DNA of 64,000 bases from Hygrophila difformis (lineage: Eukaryota; Streptophyta; Magnoliopsida; Lamiales; Acanthaceae), in contig JAOANR010000011.1 of the NCBI GenBank assembly GCA_030278955.1, positions 32,678,403-32,742,402 of the forward strand, read 5' to 3'. The notes beneath the pieces are model-generated. The model did no database searches. It was not told the DNA's origin and saw only the letters and a program-made list of their open reading frames with translations. Positions 1-10,281 of this stretch are shown piece by piece; within the stretch, counting starts at the first letter, position 1, and each line of letters begins with the position of its first letter. The translations under genes and the position numbers were made by a program.

Positions 1-250
1 TGATGTCTACGCTTTGTCGAAATATAAAGCGTGACCATTTTTTCTGAAAATTCTACAAGAATTCTTCCTTGCTTTGTAGTTTACAAAGCGAGAGACGGTT
101 TCTATAACCACGCGATGACAATTAACAAAGCGAGAGCCTGGTAATATTATACGGATAGATTTTCAAACTTCTTAAGACCAAAATACCCCTTTTTCAGACC
201 CTTCTTCTTCCTCTGCACTAACCATCACACGTCGTTTCAACCGCTTGTAA
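1..250. other. Non-coding DNA upstream of the F-box cluster, possible LTR remnant
   Basis: No coding frame is visible. The stretch repeats short words of the type CAAAGCGAGAG (near 84-95 and 126-136) and CGCGATG. The same words recur inside the LTR-like DNA around 17.5-17.9 kb and 18.85 kb. It may therefore be the tail of a related retroelement, but I see no clear LTR boundary. Confidence 0.3.
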
Positions 251-275
251 TTATGGCAGAATTTAGTTTTTCTGC

Positions 276-282
276 TATAAAA
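276..282 (+). promoter_or_regulatory. Candidate TATA box of the first F-box gene
   Basis: A TATAAAA heptamer lies 82 bases upstream of the ATG at 364. Because it lies downstream of the ATG at 253, the later ATG is the more likely start for the gene that follows. Confidence 0.4.
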
Positions 283-363
283 TCTAGTCGAATCTTTCTC
301 TCCTTTCATCTCAAACATTCCCACATCAGAAAAATTATCCTACAACCTTCATCAAAAATCAAA

Positions 364-1104
364 ATGGCCGCAACAGCTCCCAATGCCAGAACCTCCATCG
401 TTGATATCCCTGATGAAATTTTAGGAGACATTCTTTCAAGACTGGGAAAGGAAGAGATGAAAGATGTAGCCCAAGCAGCCCCAACTTGCAAGAAATTCTT
501 TAGAGCAAGTAAGGCACCTGCAGTATGGAGGAGAGCAAATGTAGTGAAGCGAATCACTGCGGAGAGAACGCATGATGCTCACTACGCATAGATAATGGAA
601 AAATGCAGAGAAGCAGGGAACTTCATGCTCAAACTTGAACTTGCACTCGTGGCTTTCCGCAACACAGGGCTTATGGAAGCCGCTTTTGAAATCCTTAAAC
701 CTGGAATTGAGGATAATCATCACCCTTCAATCTTCATCAAGGCCTTCATTCTTCCGAGTTCAGAAAGCCTTGAAGAGATTGATGAAGGACTGTATCTGCT
801 TGGATCAATCCTTAAAGAGGAAGAGCACATCCACAAGATTAAGGAGAACATCAGCAGAGTTTTTAGCGATAGTGAAGAAGAGCCTAACCCTTTCCTAGGA
901 CAAGGGCATCGTTACTACTGTGATTACATAGCTCCACACAACAGAGACTTAGTTAGGGAGCTTCCACACTATAATTATGGTGCCACAAACATTGATTGTT
1001 TGTGTTGTGAGGTTACCAATTTGATTAGAGAATTAAGAGAAGTTTTCAATGAACATGTAATTGAATCTGAGTCAGAATTAGAAACTGATTCAGATTTTGA
1101 TTAA
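364..1104 (+). pseudogene. F-box protein gene copy A, one in-frame stop
   Basis: F-box proteins bind SKP1 through the N-terminal F-box and recruit targets to SCF ubiquitin ligases; here only the fold is recognised, not the target. From the ATG at 364 the frame reads an F-box (IVDIPDEILGDILSRLG), then a helical middle (ELALVAF, EAAFEILKPGI) and a C-terminal NPFLGQ...YC plus CLCC segment ending in an acidic tail. This matches the other copies in the cluster and the At1g67623-like plant family. A TAG at 589-591 interrupts the frame, and the same frame resumes at once and runs to 1104. A CAG-to-TAG change would explain it. Unlike copies B and C no intron is needed. It is probably a recent pseudogene; readthrough or a sequencing error cannot be excluded. 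Confidence 0.7.
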
Positions 1105-1516
1105 ATGATTATGTATTCTCTTAATTTTTGTTTAATTTTGAGTCCTCTGATGATGATATGTCTTCTTTACTCCTCGCCTCATTTTCTTGTGTTGAATAAT
1201 GACTTGATCTTATCTTTAGCACCAGATTTTTTTTTTTATCTTAGTCATTTTAAATAAATTTATTTTTCAAATAGGCTTATTTTAGGCTTAATCATTACTC
1301 CCTGCAGAGACAAAACTTACTATTTTGACCCCTGCATTTCTTAGATAGAAATAGGTCGGCTATAACCTTGCAGTCATTCCTTTCAGTTGTCATTTCAAAA
1401 CTTTTCATCAGTCTTTCTCTCTTTTTCTCTCCCGAGAAGACATCGTCACACACCAATACCTCCATTTTCAATCATTTTCGTAGCAAGTTCATTCAGAAAC
1501 CTAATCGAAGAAGAAA
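1105..1516 (+). other. Spacer and 5' UTR of F-box copy B
   Basis: This AT-rich spacer holds the presumed 3' end of copy A and the leader of copy B. The part from about 1430 (CTCTCCCGAGAAGA... CATTCAGAAAC...) resembles the leader of copy C at about 3360-3462, so the duplication included the promoter-proximal DNA. No other gene is seen. Confidence 0.45.
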
Positions 1517-2634
1517 ATGGCCGGGAACAATCCGTAAGCTATCTAGTTTATCCTATCTTTCACATTGTTGTTCTATTCTGCAATGTTTGTTTCCGGATTA
1601 CGGTATTAGACCTAGGGTTTATGATTCTGAATTCTCGATGAGTTCATTCTGGCTATAGAAATCGAAAAATTAAACATTTAGATTTCTCATAACTAAAAGC
1701 CGTTTCTTTAAACTCATTTAAACAATGTTTAAAATTGGAAAGTATCTTTCTGGAGTCTTTATATCACAACTGACGCATTTTCCACATGAGATTATTGGAG
1801 CTTGGCAATAGAAATGAAATCCCATTTTCGAATTGATAGTTCCATCATTTTCAATAATAAGTTCTCTTCTGTATTCCTCATTGTATTCTTTTCTGGAAAC
1901 AGAAATTCTAGGAATCCACAACTCCTTGGAACTCAGATATCTCATTTACCCACTGAGTTGCTGGGAGATATTATGTCCAGACTTGGAAAAGACAGTGTGA
2001 GGGAACTCTTTAGGGTAGCAGAAGTCTCTCCAATATTCTATCAAGCAAGCAAAACCCATCTTGTGTACAAGAGAGCAAACCTGGAATCATGTATGAGATG
2101 GAGGGAAAATGTCTACCCTGATAATCAGAGAAGGTTCATTCAAGAATGCCAGAATGCAGGGAATTTTATGTTTAATATTAACCTGCATTGATAGCATTTG
2201 TTGATGAACGGGATGAGAAGAAAGCTTTTGAACTCCTCAAGTCAGGACTAGATGATGAAAATCAACCCACCATCCTTCTCAGAACAATGATTCTCTTAAC
2301 AAAACAAGATGACAAGCTAAATGAAGCGGGTTTAGAGTTTATCAAAACAACAGCTTCGAATGTCCTAGACGTTGTTTTCATTAAGCTCTATCTTTTTCAT
2401 TGGTTAATCCAGTTTCCAAGAATCCCAAACCCTTTCCAAGGTCAAGAAGAGAGAAGTTATTGCAAGACTCATACATTGCAGGAACGACCTTTTTTACCAC
2501 CATATGTTAGGATGGACTGTATCCCTTGTCAATTCTTTGATATAGTGAGGCAATTCAGATTGTATTGTGGGGAGGTGTTTCCTGATGAATTGCTGTGGAC
2601 TGATTCTGGTGAAGAGGAAATTGTTAATCCTTGA
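1517..2634 (+). pseudogene. F-box protein gene copy B, two exons, frameshifted
   Basis: Exon 1 is 1517-1533 (ATG GCC GGG AAC AAT CC), followed by a GTAAGC donor. Exon 2 starts at 1903 after an AG acceptor and completes the split codon in frame. The F-box reads ISHLPTELLGDIMSRLG. Near 2175 one base is missing compared with copy D (AATATTAACC against AATATCGAACC). The frame changes there and continues from about 2188 to the stop at 2634, including NPFQGQ...YC and the CIPC motif. The product would be a nuclear or cytosolic SCF adaptor if intact; as it stands it is a pseudogene. The intron (1534-1902) has canonical ends. Confidence 0.75.
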
Positions 2635-2825
2635 ATAGTCCAGTATTTTCTAGAATAGGGAAATACTATGGCTAACTTTTGTGTTTTCAGTAATCTTGGG
2701 ATGTAATTTGGAACCACCTATTAATATATTTCTATTAAACTTATTACCCTACAATTCTTGTACCTTCATTCCTTTATGCTTCTTTTCTTAATTCAATTGC
2801 ATTATCTTTTCCAATCATTAATTAG

Positions 2826-3068
2826 TGTTGAAACTGGAAGCTCCTCAAAGAAACCAAAAATTTCATCAAAGGAGTCTGGATCAGGGGAAACTCAGATCAC
2901 AGAATTTCTATATGAGATTCTTAGGAAAATGAGGCTGCCAAAAATCCTTTAGGCTAAAAGAGGAGTATATTCAGGGGATGAAGGAGAGGATTGGAATTGA
3001 GGGTAGCTTTTGAAGAGTACGTAGATGAATTGGATTTAGACTTTGAGTCTGATTTAGAATCCAATTAA
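2826..3068 (+). pseudogene. F-box copy remnant with internal deletion
   Basis: After an AG at 2824-2825 the frame opens in the same phase as the other second exons. It encodes VETGSSSKKPK...GSGETQITEF, closely matching the start of copy E (EIGSSSKQPR...GSGETQITDL). The F-box then breaks off at YEILRK and a stop follows at 2950-2952. An acidic C-terminal tail resembling copy A reappears and ends at 3068. Most of the middle of the gene has been deleted. This marks the array as a duplicated block: B plus this remnant corresponds to D plus E. Confidence 0.65.
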
Positions 3069-3462
3069 CTGAATGCATAATTTTTGTAGCTTTGATCTTT
3101 TTCAATTTATGCTCCTCGCTTTGTTTTTCAAACTAATCTATTTTCGTCCAAAAGTTTTGCTTGCGTAGGTTTATCAACTCAAATTTTGAGTTAATATTCA
3201 AATCCACTGATGTGGCAGGTCTAGACTTAATCATTATAATCTAAGAGAGGAAAAATACTTGAGTATTCTACTCTGCAGCTTTTGAATTAGGCCAGCCCAT
3301 TTTTATATCCTATAACCTCCATATCTTTTCAAATCACTTTCATATCTATCTATATATTTTCTCTCGAAGAAGAAACCGCCATCGTCAAGTTTCTCTCATT
3401 CCATTTGCGAAATTTTCATTCAGAAACGCTCGAAATACTTTCAATTCCAGGAACTCACTCAA
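3069..3462 (+). other. Promoter and 5' UTR region of F-box copy C
   Basis: An AT-rich spacer, with a TATA-like stretch near 3303-3312 (TTTATATCCTATAA) and a leader similar to that of copy B just before the ATG at 3463. No coding signal. Confidence 0.4.
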
Positions 3463-4457
3463 ATGGCAGGCAACAATCTGTAAGCTTTCCATTCTTACTT
3501 CATTCTTCTTCTTGGTGTTTAAATCCTTCAGATTTTTCTTCTGCATTCCGCATCTAATTGTTTGATTCATAGCGCTAGGGTTTATATTCTGTACTTCGCA
3601 TAATCTATCTTCGCTCGCACACACTCCTCTTAAAAATCGTAGAATTTTGGTAGTACAATTTCATTAATGCAAACAACTGATTTTCCTTCTTTAAAACTCG
3701 CTCAAACAGCAGTAAAGAGCAGACTTCTGAGTTCTCTACACTACACTTGACTGGTCTTCCACTGGACATCATTGGGGAGATTTTGTCACGAGTAGGGCAG
3801 AGCAGCTTCGAAGATTTGCTACATTGCAAAAGAACTTGTTCAACATTCAAAATGGTTTCAAACTACCCTACTGTCTTCCGGAGATTCAATGTAGAGGATC
3901 CAGCTTTTAAGAGAATTTCTAACAAATCCTCTGGTAAAGCCGAGTTTCTACACTCCTGCAGAAGGGCTAAAAATCACATATTGAACCTACATAAGGCTAT
4001 GGAACTGTTCACGCAGGGTAAAGAAAACAAGGCGCTTCAAATCCTGGAAGAAGGGATTAATGACAATTCCAAGTTTTCGCAATATTTTAAAGCCTTATGT
4101 TGTTTAAGCAGAGTTTCTAGAAAGGAAATAGATACAGGGCTTCGTTTAATTAGTCCTATATTAAATGATAGGTTAAATAGCTACGATTTTAGATATGATT
4201 TTCTTACTTTACTCTCAGAATGGGAATATATCCCGAATCCCTTCTTAGGCCAGAAAAAGAGGGAATTCTGCAATCTTGATAATCATGACCTGGAAAACTT
4301 TCATAGGCCATTATATTTTAATCATAGAGCAGATCAGATCAACTATCTTTGTTGTGATACAAGTAGAGCAATAGCTGATTTTAGGATGGCAGCAAAGGAA
4401 GACTCTGATAACCATAGCATTATTGAAGAATTCTTGGAAGAAGAAAGAAGAGATTGA
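3463..4457 (+). CDS. F-box protein copy C, intact two-exon gene
   Basis: Exon 1 is 3463-3479 (ATG GCA GGC AAC AAT CT) with a GTAAGC donor. Exon 2 starts at 3710 or, because of a CAGCAG acceptor, at 3713; both keep the frame. The spliced coding length is 765 nt, or 254 residues. The F-box lies at about residues 18-60 (LTGLPLDIIGEILSRVG). A helical middle follows, then the family C-terminus NPFLGQKKREFC and NYLCCDT, and a Glu-rich end. The spaced Cys and His residues could bind a metal, but this is inference. The expected role is a substrate adaptor of an SCF E3 ligase. No frame breaks are seen. Copies D and E downstream lack their own first exon, so this exon 1 may serve them as well. Confidence 0.75.
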
Positions 4458-4628
4458 TGTGTGTGACAAGTCTTCTGGTATTAGATTTTAAAATTGTCAC
4501 CAAACCAAGTCTTTTGTATTATGTAATGCAGCTTGGTATTGTTAATAAAATCTAATATCTATTTCTTAATTACTGCATAAACGATAAGTTTTACTCTTAA
4601 TCTGTGTTTTTCGTCCTTTTCTTTTCAG

Positions 4629-5382
4629 AAATGTCGAAATCCCTCAACTCTCGGAAACTCAAATATTTGATTTACCAACTGAGTTACTGGGAGACATTCT
4701 GTCGAGACTAGGAAAGGAAAGCATAAAGACACTTTTTAGAGCATCTGAAACATCCAAGCAATTCCTCTCAGCAAGCAGATCATCATTGGCTCTAAAGAGG
4801 GTTAATCTGGAAACCTGTGCTATTTGGAGAGGAAATGCTTATCCCAGTAATCAGGTCAAATTTATTAAAGAATGTCAGGATGCAGGGAACTATATGTTTA
4901 ATATCGAACCTGCACTGATAGCCTTTGTGGATGATAAAAATGAAGAAAAAGCCTATGAACTCTTAAAGCCTGGATTAGATGATAAACACAAACCAACTGC
5001 TTTCATAAGATGTCTCCTATTGCTTTCCAAACAAGACCAACAACTGGATGAGGAAGGAATTTAATTGATTGAATCTGTAACTTAGGATCCCTTTGATTTA
5101 GCTTTTCTTAAAATAAGTGTTCTGCACTGGCTTCTTTACTGTGAGAAGTTTCCAAATCCATTCCTTGATCAAGAGGAAAGGAGTTTCTGTAAGAATCACT
5201 CCCTTGTAGAGCGACAACAATTACCCTTCATTGAAAGGATGGAGTGTATTCCATGTGAATTATTTGACTATGTCAAGCAATACAGAAGAGCAAGTGGAGA
5301 ACAAGGCATATTATTCGACTGGGAGCAATGGAACAATGAAGGAGAAGAGCAAAATGAAGATGAATTGCTAGAATTAGACTAG
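4629..5382 (+). pseudogene. F-box copy D, second-exon cassette with two stops
   Basis: An AG at 4627-4628 after a pyrimidine tract opens a frame that reads NVEIPQLSETQIFDLPTELLGD, the counterpart of copy B exon 2 (NSRNPQLLGTQISHLPTELLGD). The phase fits the 17-nt first exon of copy C, but no first exon is found between 4458 and 4628. The frame carries the F-box, the middle (PALIAF, YELLKPGLDD) and the C-terminus NPFLDQEERSFC and CIPC, ending at 5382. Two in-frame stops, TAA at 5062-5064 and TAG at 5083-5085, break it. It is either a pseudogene or a truncated F-box form ending at 5064. Confidence 0.65.
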
Positions 5383-5543
5383 TGTAGTAATCAAGCAGTT
5401 CATATTCTCTTTTGCTTGTAATCTTTTGTGCTTATTGTCTTGAACAATGAATTCTCTGGAGGACCTATTCTGTACATTCCTTTTGCATTAATGAATTTCA
5501 TTCCTTAGCTTTTAATTTGGCTATTGTTTTTAATCCTACTCAG

Positions 5544-6291
5544 CTGTGAAATTGGAAGCTCTTCAAAGCAACCAAGGACTTCAATAAAGAAATCTGGATC
5601 GGGGGAAACTCAGATCACAGATCTTCCTTATGAGATTCTTGGAAACATTTTGTCAAGAATGACATTTGATCACCTTGAGACTGTTTTTAATTCTAAATTA
5701 GTCTGCAAAGAGCTTGAAGAAGCTACCTATCATCCTTTAGTCCTGAAAAGAGCTTCTCTTGAAGAATTTTCTGCATGGGGATGGGGGACTTTTGAAGAAA
5801 CACAGAGAGATTTTCTTGAAAGCTGTAGAAATGCAGGAAATTGGATGTACCAGTTACAGGAGGCACTGCATTTGTTTGTTCAAGTTAAGAATGAACAAGC
5901 AGCATTTGATCTCTTAAAACCTGCAATTACTGATAATCACCCCCCATCCATTTACATAAAAGCTCTTATGCTTTTGAGTAAGGATGAAGTTGAAGAACAA
6001 GAGAAAGGAATTTGGCTCTTTGCTACTCTATGTAAGAATAGACGAAGGCTTAAAGATCTTCGGCTTCAAGTCAGAGGGTGGCTATTAAATTATGAGGAAT
6101 TTATTTCACCTTTTCAAGGACAACCTAAGAAGAGATTTTGCAATCTTAGGAACTATTATGATAATAATCACGGCCCTTCAAGGAACTCTTATGGAGTTAC
6201 CTCAATTTACTGCATGAGGTGTTTAGTCTCTGAGCACTGTAATCTGTTTCTCAGATTTGGAATTGATGGGGAGATGCCTCCTTATTTGTAA
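5544..6291 (+). CDS. F-box copy E, open second-exon cassette
   Basis: The frame is open from the AG acceptor at 5542-5543 to the stop at 6291, 748 nt, the same length as copy C exon 2. It reads CEIGSSSKQPR, then the F-box ITDLPYEILGNILSRM at about residues 30-70 of the segment. A middle with EALHLFVQVKNE and DLLKPAI follows, and then SPFQGQPKKRFC and CMRC. Like C and D it would join the 17-nt exon 1 in frame, and no ATG-bearing exon of its own is recognised in 5383-5543. An in-frame ATG at 5524 lies upstream of the acceptor and would give an N-terminus without splicing. Its likely role is an SCF adaptor with unknown target. Confidence 0.6.
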
Positions 6292-6639
6292 TTGACAGAT
6301 TGGATGTCATAAGAACCATCATGCTTTGTAATTCCGTAATATTAGCAAGAATCTGATGAATTCTATATTCTGTTTTGTTTGTTTATATTATTTTTTTAAG
6401 TTCTCTGTTATTTTTGTTCTGTAATAAGTAGACTTAGTCAGCATTGAAATCTTCACATTTAGAGCAAATCTCTAAATGTGAGTATGGTGATATCATGCAA
6501 AGAATGATGAATAAAAAAAGGAAAAACTGATATTATGTTTTCTTTTATGATCTGCATATTTAGTGTCAAGCTCTAAATGTGAGTATGGTGACACTGAGTT
6601 AATCAGTTTATTCTTATCTCTTTCTTAAGGATTCATAAG
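6292..6639. repeat. Spacer with two hairpin modules containing CTCTAAATGTGAGTATGGTGA
   Basis: The word CTCTAAATGTGAGTATGGTGA occurs at 6470-6490 and again at about 6571-6591. The first copy forms an 11-bp perfect inverted repeat with CACATTTAGAG at 6454-6464. The second is bracketed by GTGTCA (6563-6568) and TGACAC (6589-6594). A near-identical word lies at 17276-17295, just before the presumed 3' LTR. This suggests these are fragments of retroelement internal ends (polypurine/LTR junction). Confidence 0.45.
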
Positions 6640-7839
6640 ATGACCTATGAAGAACTTCAAGCTCGAGGTATAGAATCAGATAAGAAAGAGAAATCATTCT
6701 TGATGATGAGGAGAACAGCAAAAATGGTGAAATCTATTCAGAAAAGCGGTGGATGGTTAGGGATGGAAATTTCACCTCCAATCTTTTATGTCAATCCATT
6801 CATGATTCAACATATACCAGATAAAGAAAAGGAATCATTGATGATTGATTTAGAAGAAGCATTCTGGGATAAGATGAGTAAATTTTGCGATGACCAAATG
6901 ATTTTTCTCATTAATGATAAGCATCTGCCTAATCAAATCAGACTTGAAAGACTTTTGGAAAGGGAAAAGAAGTGCATGGCTGAGTGGAATCAGGAATGCT
7001 ACAGAATCATCAATCCAAAAGATGAAATAGGGTTGGAGTTGGATTACTTTGATCCTCAACCACTACCTAAATATGTGAAGCGACTCACCAAACACTGCTG
7101 CAAACTTCAAGAAATCCGAAATGCTAGAGTCTATGATGCTCAGCAGGCACTCCCTGCATACATGCCTCCATCATTCTTGAATAAGAATGGACCCATTGAA
7201 CAAAATTTCTTGACAAATTTGGCCCTGGACAGGATTATTGATGCTCGGATCAATTTGAGACATGACCTCGAGCCTTATTTTAAGAAAGCTAAACAAGGCA
7301 AGATGGTATGGAGAGATGTCCTTAGAACCATTCAGGAAGCTAGGAATAGCTGGATCAGACATATGAATGAGTGGGCTAAGGGACAAAATCTGAGGAGAAG
7401 GATTCTTAAACCAGGGTTGACAAGGAAACCTGATGAGGAATTTCCATTAGAAGAGTTTGCTAACCTGATACCAGAACAGCAAGCATGGGTTAAGGATGCA
7501 GAGGAGAGAGAAGCTGAGAGATCAGGGAAAAACAGGAAACAGAGATCAGATGCAAAACAGACACCACAGAATATAGTTAGGAACATTTTCAGAGAATCTA
7601 TTGTTAATGAAGGACTGGAACCTATAACGAATTTCAGGAAAGTTTCAGCCCCATCAATAACACCAGCAGATGCAGATCTTCTCATTACAGACAGACCTAA
7701 TGAAACTTTTGACAATTTCCTACACGAGTATTTTCTAAAATATTCCAAGTTAAATTTATTAAAAGAAAAGAGTTATGATTCGTGGGAAAGGGGTTTAAGG
7801 ATATATTTCACTTTTTATTACTCATGTGGGAAACTTTGA
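6640..7839 (+). CDS. Unknown 399-codon protein, probable retroelement ORF
   Basis: I do not recognise this protein. The frame starts at ATG 6640 (MTYEELQARGIES) and is open for 399 codons. The product is strongly charged, rich in Lys, Glu, Arg and Trp, with no signal peptide, membrane segment, zinc knuckle or polymerase motif visible. The last 40 or so residues are degenerate, since the DNA from 7702 belongs to a local repeat seen again at 7871 and 7911, so the native C-terminus is probably lost. Its position between retroelement end-like modules (6454-6594) and LTR-like DNA suggests a gag-like or accessory ORF of a plant-specific element. A host gene cannot be ruled out. Confidence 0.45.
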   Translation: MTYEELQARGIESDKKEKSFLMMRRTAKMVKSIQKSGGWLGMEISPPIFYVNPFMIQHIPDKEKESLMIDLEEAFWDKMSKFCDDQMIFLINDKHLPNQIRLERLLEREKKCMAEWNQECYRIINPKDEIGLELDYFDPQPLPKYVKRLTKHCCKLQEIRNARVYDAQQALPAYMPPSFLNKNGPIEQNFLTNLALDRIIDARINLRHDLEPYFKKAKQGKMVWRDVLRTIQEARNSWIRHMNEWAKGQNLRRRILKPGLTRKPDEEFPLEEFANLIPEQQAWVKDAEEREAERSGKNRKQRSDAKQTPQNIVRNIFRESIVNEGLEPITNFRKVSAPSITPADADLLITDRPNETFDNFLHEYFLKYSKLNLLKEKSYDSWERGLRIYFTFYYSCGKL

Positions 7840-8060
7840 TTTCAAACGGCGCTGTGGACCTCCCCGGCATGAAACTTTTGACAATTTCCTGCCTTGAAGA
7901 TCCTTGCCATGAAACTTTTGACAAGTTCCCACTATATGAGTATTTTCTGAAACATAATAATCCTGGTTTTCAATTTTATTTAATGAAACCAATTTATGAG
8001 GATGGATTTGGGATTAGGGATATATTTATAGGTTGTCACATTTTTATTACCCGTGTTAAG
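7702..8060 (+). repeat. Local degenerate duplication
   Basis: GAAACTTTTGACAA occurs at 7702, 7871 and 7911. After the first and third copies the sequence continues similarly (...GAGTATTTTCT...A, then ...GGATATATTT... TTTTTATTAC). This points to diverged tandem copies about 200 bp apart that destroyed the end of the preceding ORF. Confidence 0.5.
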
Positions 8061-10281
8061 AAACTGTGCCCCCGAAAGCGCACGGTGTAAAAAATTGCAG
8101 TAATTTATAGTAAGACCGGATCGTTCACTGGAGGATGTGCGATAGAAGCAGGGCCCACGCCGTTTACTAAGATTTTCCACTCGGTTACTCGATTCAGGTT
8201 TTGCAATGATTTCTAACAACTACTCGACAATAATTTAAACTAGACTATCGAAGCGATTAAAGATTATTCAACAAAGCATGGTAGATTTAGTCTAAAAAGC
8301 GATTAAATCTATTCTAAGAAAACAATAAAAATTATGCTAAGAAAGCAGGTAAAATTATTCTACGAAAGCAGATTTAAAATGTGACAGAAGGGACAGGGAG
8401 AAAATAATAAAGATTGGACAAGATTCAGATGAAACATAGTTAAACTTCCATTTTAATACACAGATCTTGGCTTGGGATAATTCTTTCAGTTAGCTAACTC
8501 TCATGCTTCCTATACCATGTTCCCTTTAACAGACAGGTACTTACATCAAGGATTTACATGCCTTAAGACCTCAACCTCTAAGATACCACAGATTAAATAC
8601 TGTCCCTGCCGAGGTATGTTATTCCTCCATGGTGGATAAGCAACACCTAACATATCATTAGTTGACATGCCAAATACTCCTATCACCCCCCTTGTCACAC
8701 CCAAAGTCTAAATCTAATCCTGAACTAATCCATAACTCTTAAACCTTACAACCGGCGGCCAACATCTAATTCTTCCGAGTGACCTCTATGAAAGCATTTT
8801 AAGAAATCAGTAAAGAAAGCATTTAAAAACCTATCACTCGGAAGTGTTAAAAGTCATCACATTCCGTTAGTATAAAAGAGCCCCTGGTCTTGGTGACCAG
8901 ATGCAGATTTAGAACTTCCCAAATATCAGTAAGCCACAGGGCTTATAACATCCGGTTAGTTATGAGATACAAACATGAGTGGAACAGACCTATGAAGATC
9001 TATTCCGAATGTACTCACTCAAGACTCAATTTTAGGCTTTGGCGGGAGAAGATAGTAGTTGAAAGAATACTCAACCTTACCTTAGAAATTAACCAAGGCC
9101 TATATGTTATTCCTCCAATATTATTTATCACATCTTATCCGAATCCAAGTGGACACTGATTCGATGCAACACTTAATACAAGATTCCCAACACACAATAA
9201 TTTTGAGAAACAAATAGATATTTGAAAATCATTCCCTAAACAGGTAATAAACTCTCAATTAAAACACAGATCCTTTCAGTCTAGGTGAGACCTAATCGCT
9301 GACTCTGCTTCTAAGTTCTCAAAATCAACCCCCAGTAGAATATGAGTTAGTGATAATTGTCGAATTTATCCCATACTCAGATCCGGATTTTATAAAGTGA
9401 TTTTTGTGGAAATTTATTATGCAGCATCTGATTTAAATCAAGACTTCTATGTCCAAGGAGAAGGATCTCCAAAATATTATAGACCACAATATCTACATAA
9501 TACTATCATGCATACATGTATATGAGAAGTAAAATAAAATACCCCAAAATATATGGTGGGGTTAGACAGAATTTGATACATAAAGATGGATTAGCCAGAG
9601 ATACGAAGAAAATGGCTAAAGAGATTGCCAGAAATAATTGGGGTTATCCGGACGGCAAACATCTGCTATCCGGGTCCCAAGTATTCCAGATGGAATGATT
9701 TTTAGACAGTGGAATGCCTTAAGTGACAGTTGCCGCCGTCATCTTAGACTTCACTATCTGTGAATCTGGATGAAAACCCACATCTTCTATTACTGTAATA
9801 ATTATTAGATAACATTGGCATATATTATCTATCATTACTACAATTCTAGATTCAGGTTTGAAATTAAGGTAAAGAAAAGAAAACTGTATCCGGATAGGAG
9901 TCAGCTGAGCAGCTGTTATAATCCCGGATGGACGAACCGCCAAGGCTTCCACCGACCACTATCCGGACCATGCAAAATAACAACTAGTAATTAATACTCA
10001 GAATACGAGCTAGTTATCCGTGTGTGAATACCCGCCAACATTAGTCTGATATATTTCTTACTAGTTGTTCATACACACAATGAAAGGGAAAGTAAGCAAA
10101 ATTAAGAAAATATTTTTGGTATTATGTGAATGTTAATCACACAATAAGTAGACACTAATGAGTTGAGATGTGTAATGGATAAAATTAGGTGTAATAGGCC
10201 TAGGCCCAATATACCCATGCAACTTACACAACTCAAGTAATAAAATATTTTTGGAGTTTTGAAAGTAGAAGGAAGAAAGCA

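Noticed and set aside
253..363. Upstream in-frame ATG at 253 as the start of F-box copy A
   Set aside because: A TATA box at 276-282 lies after it, and the extension has no similarity to the N-termini of the other copies; ATG 364 is preferred.
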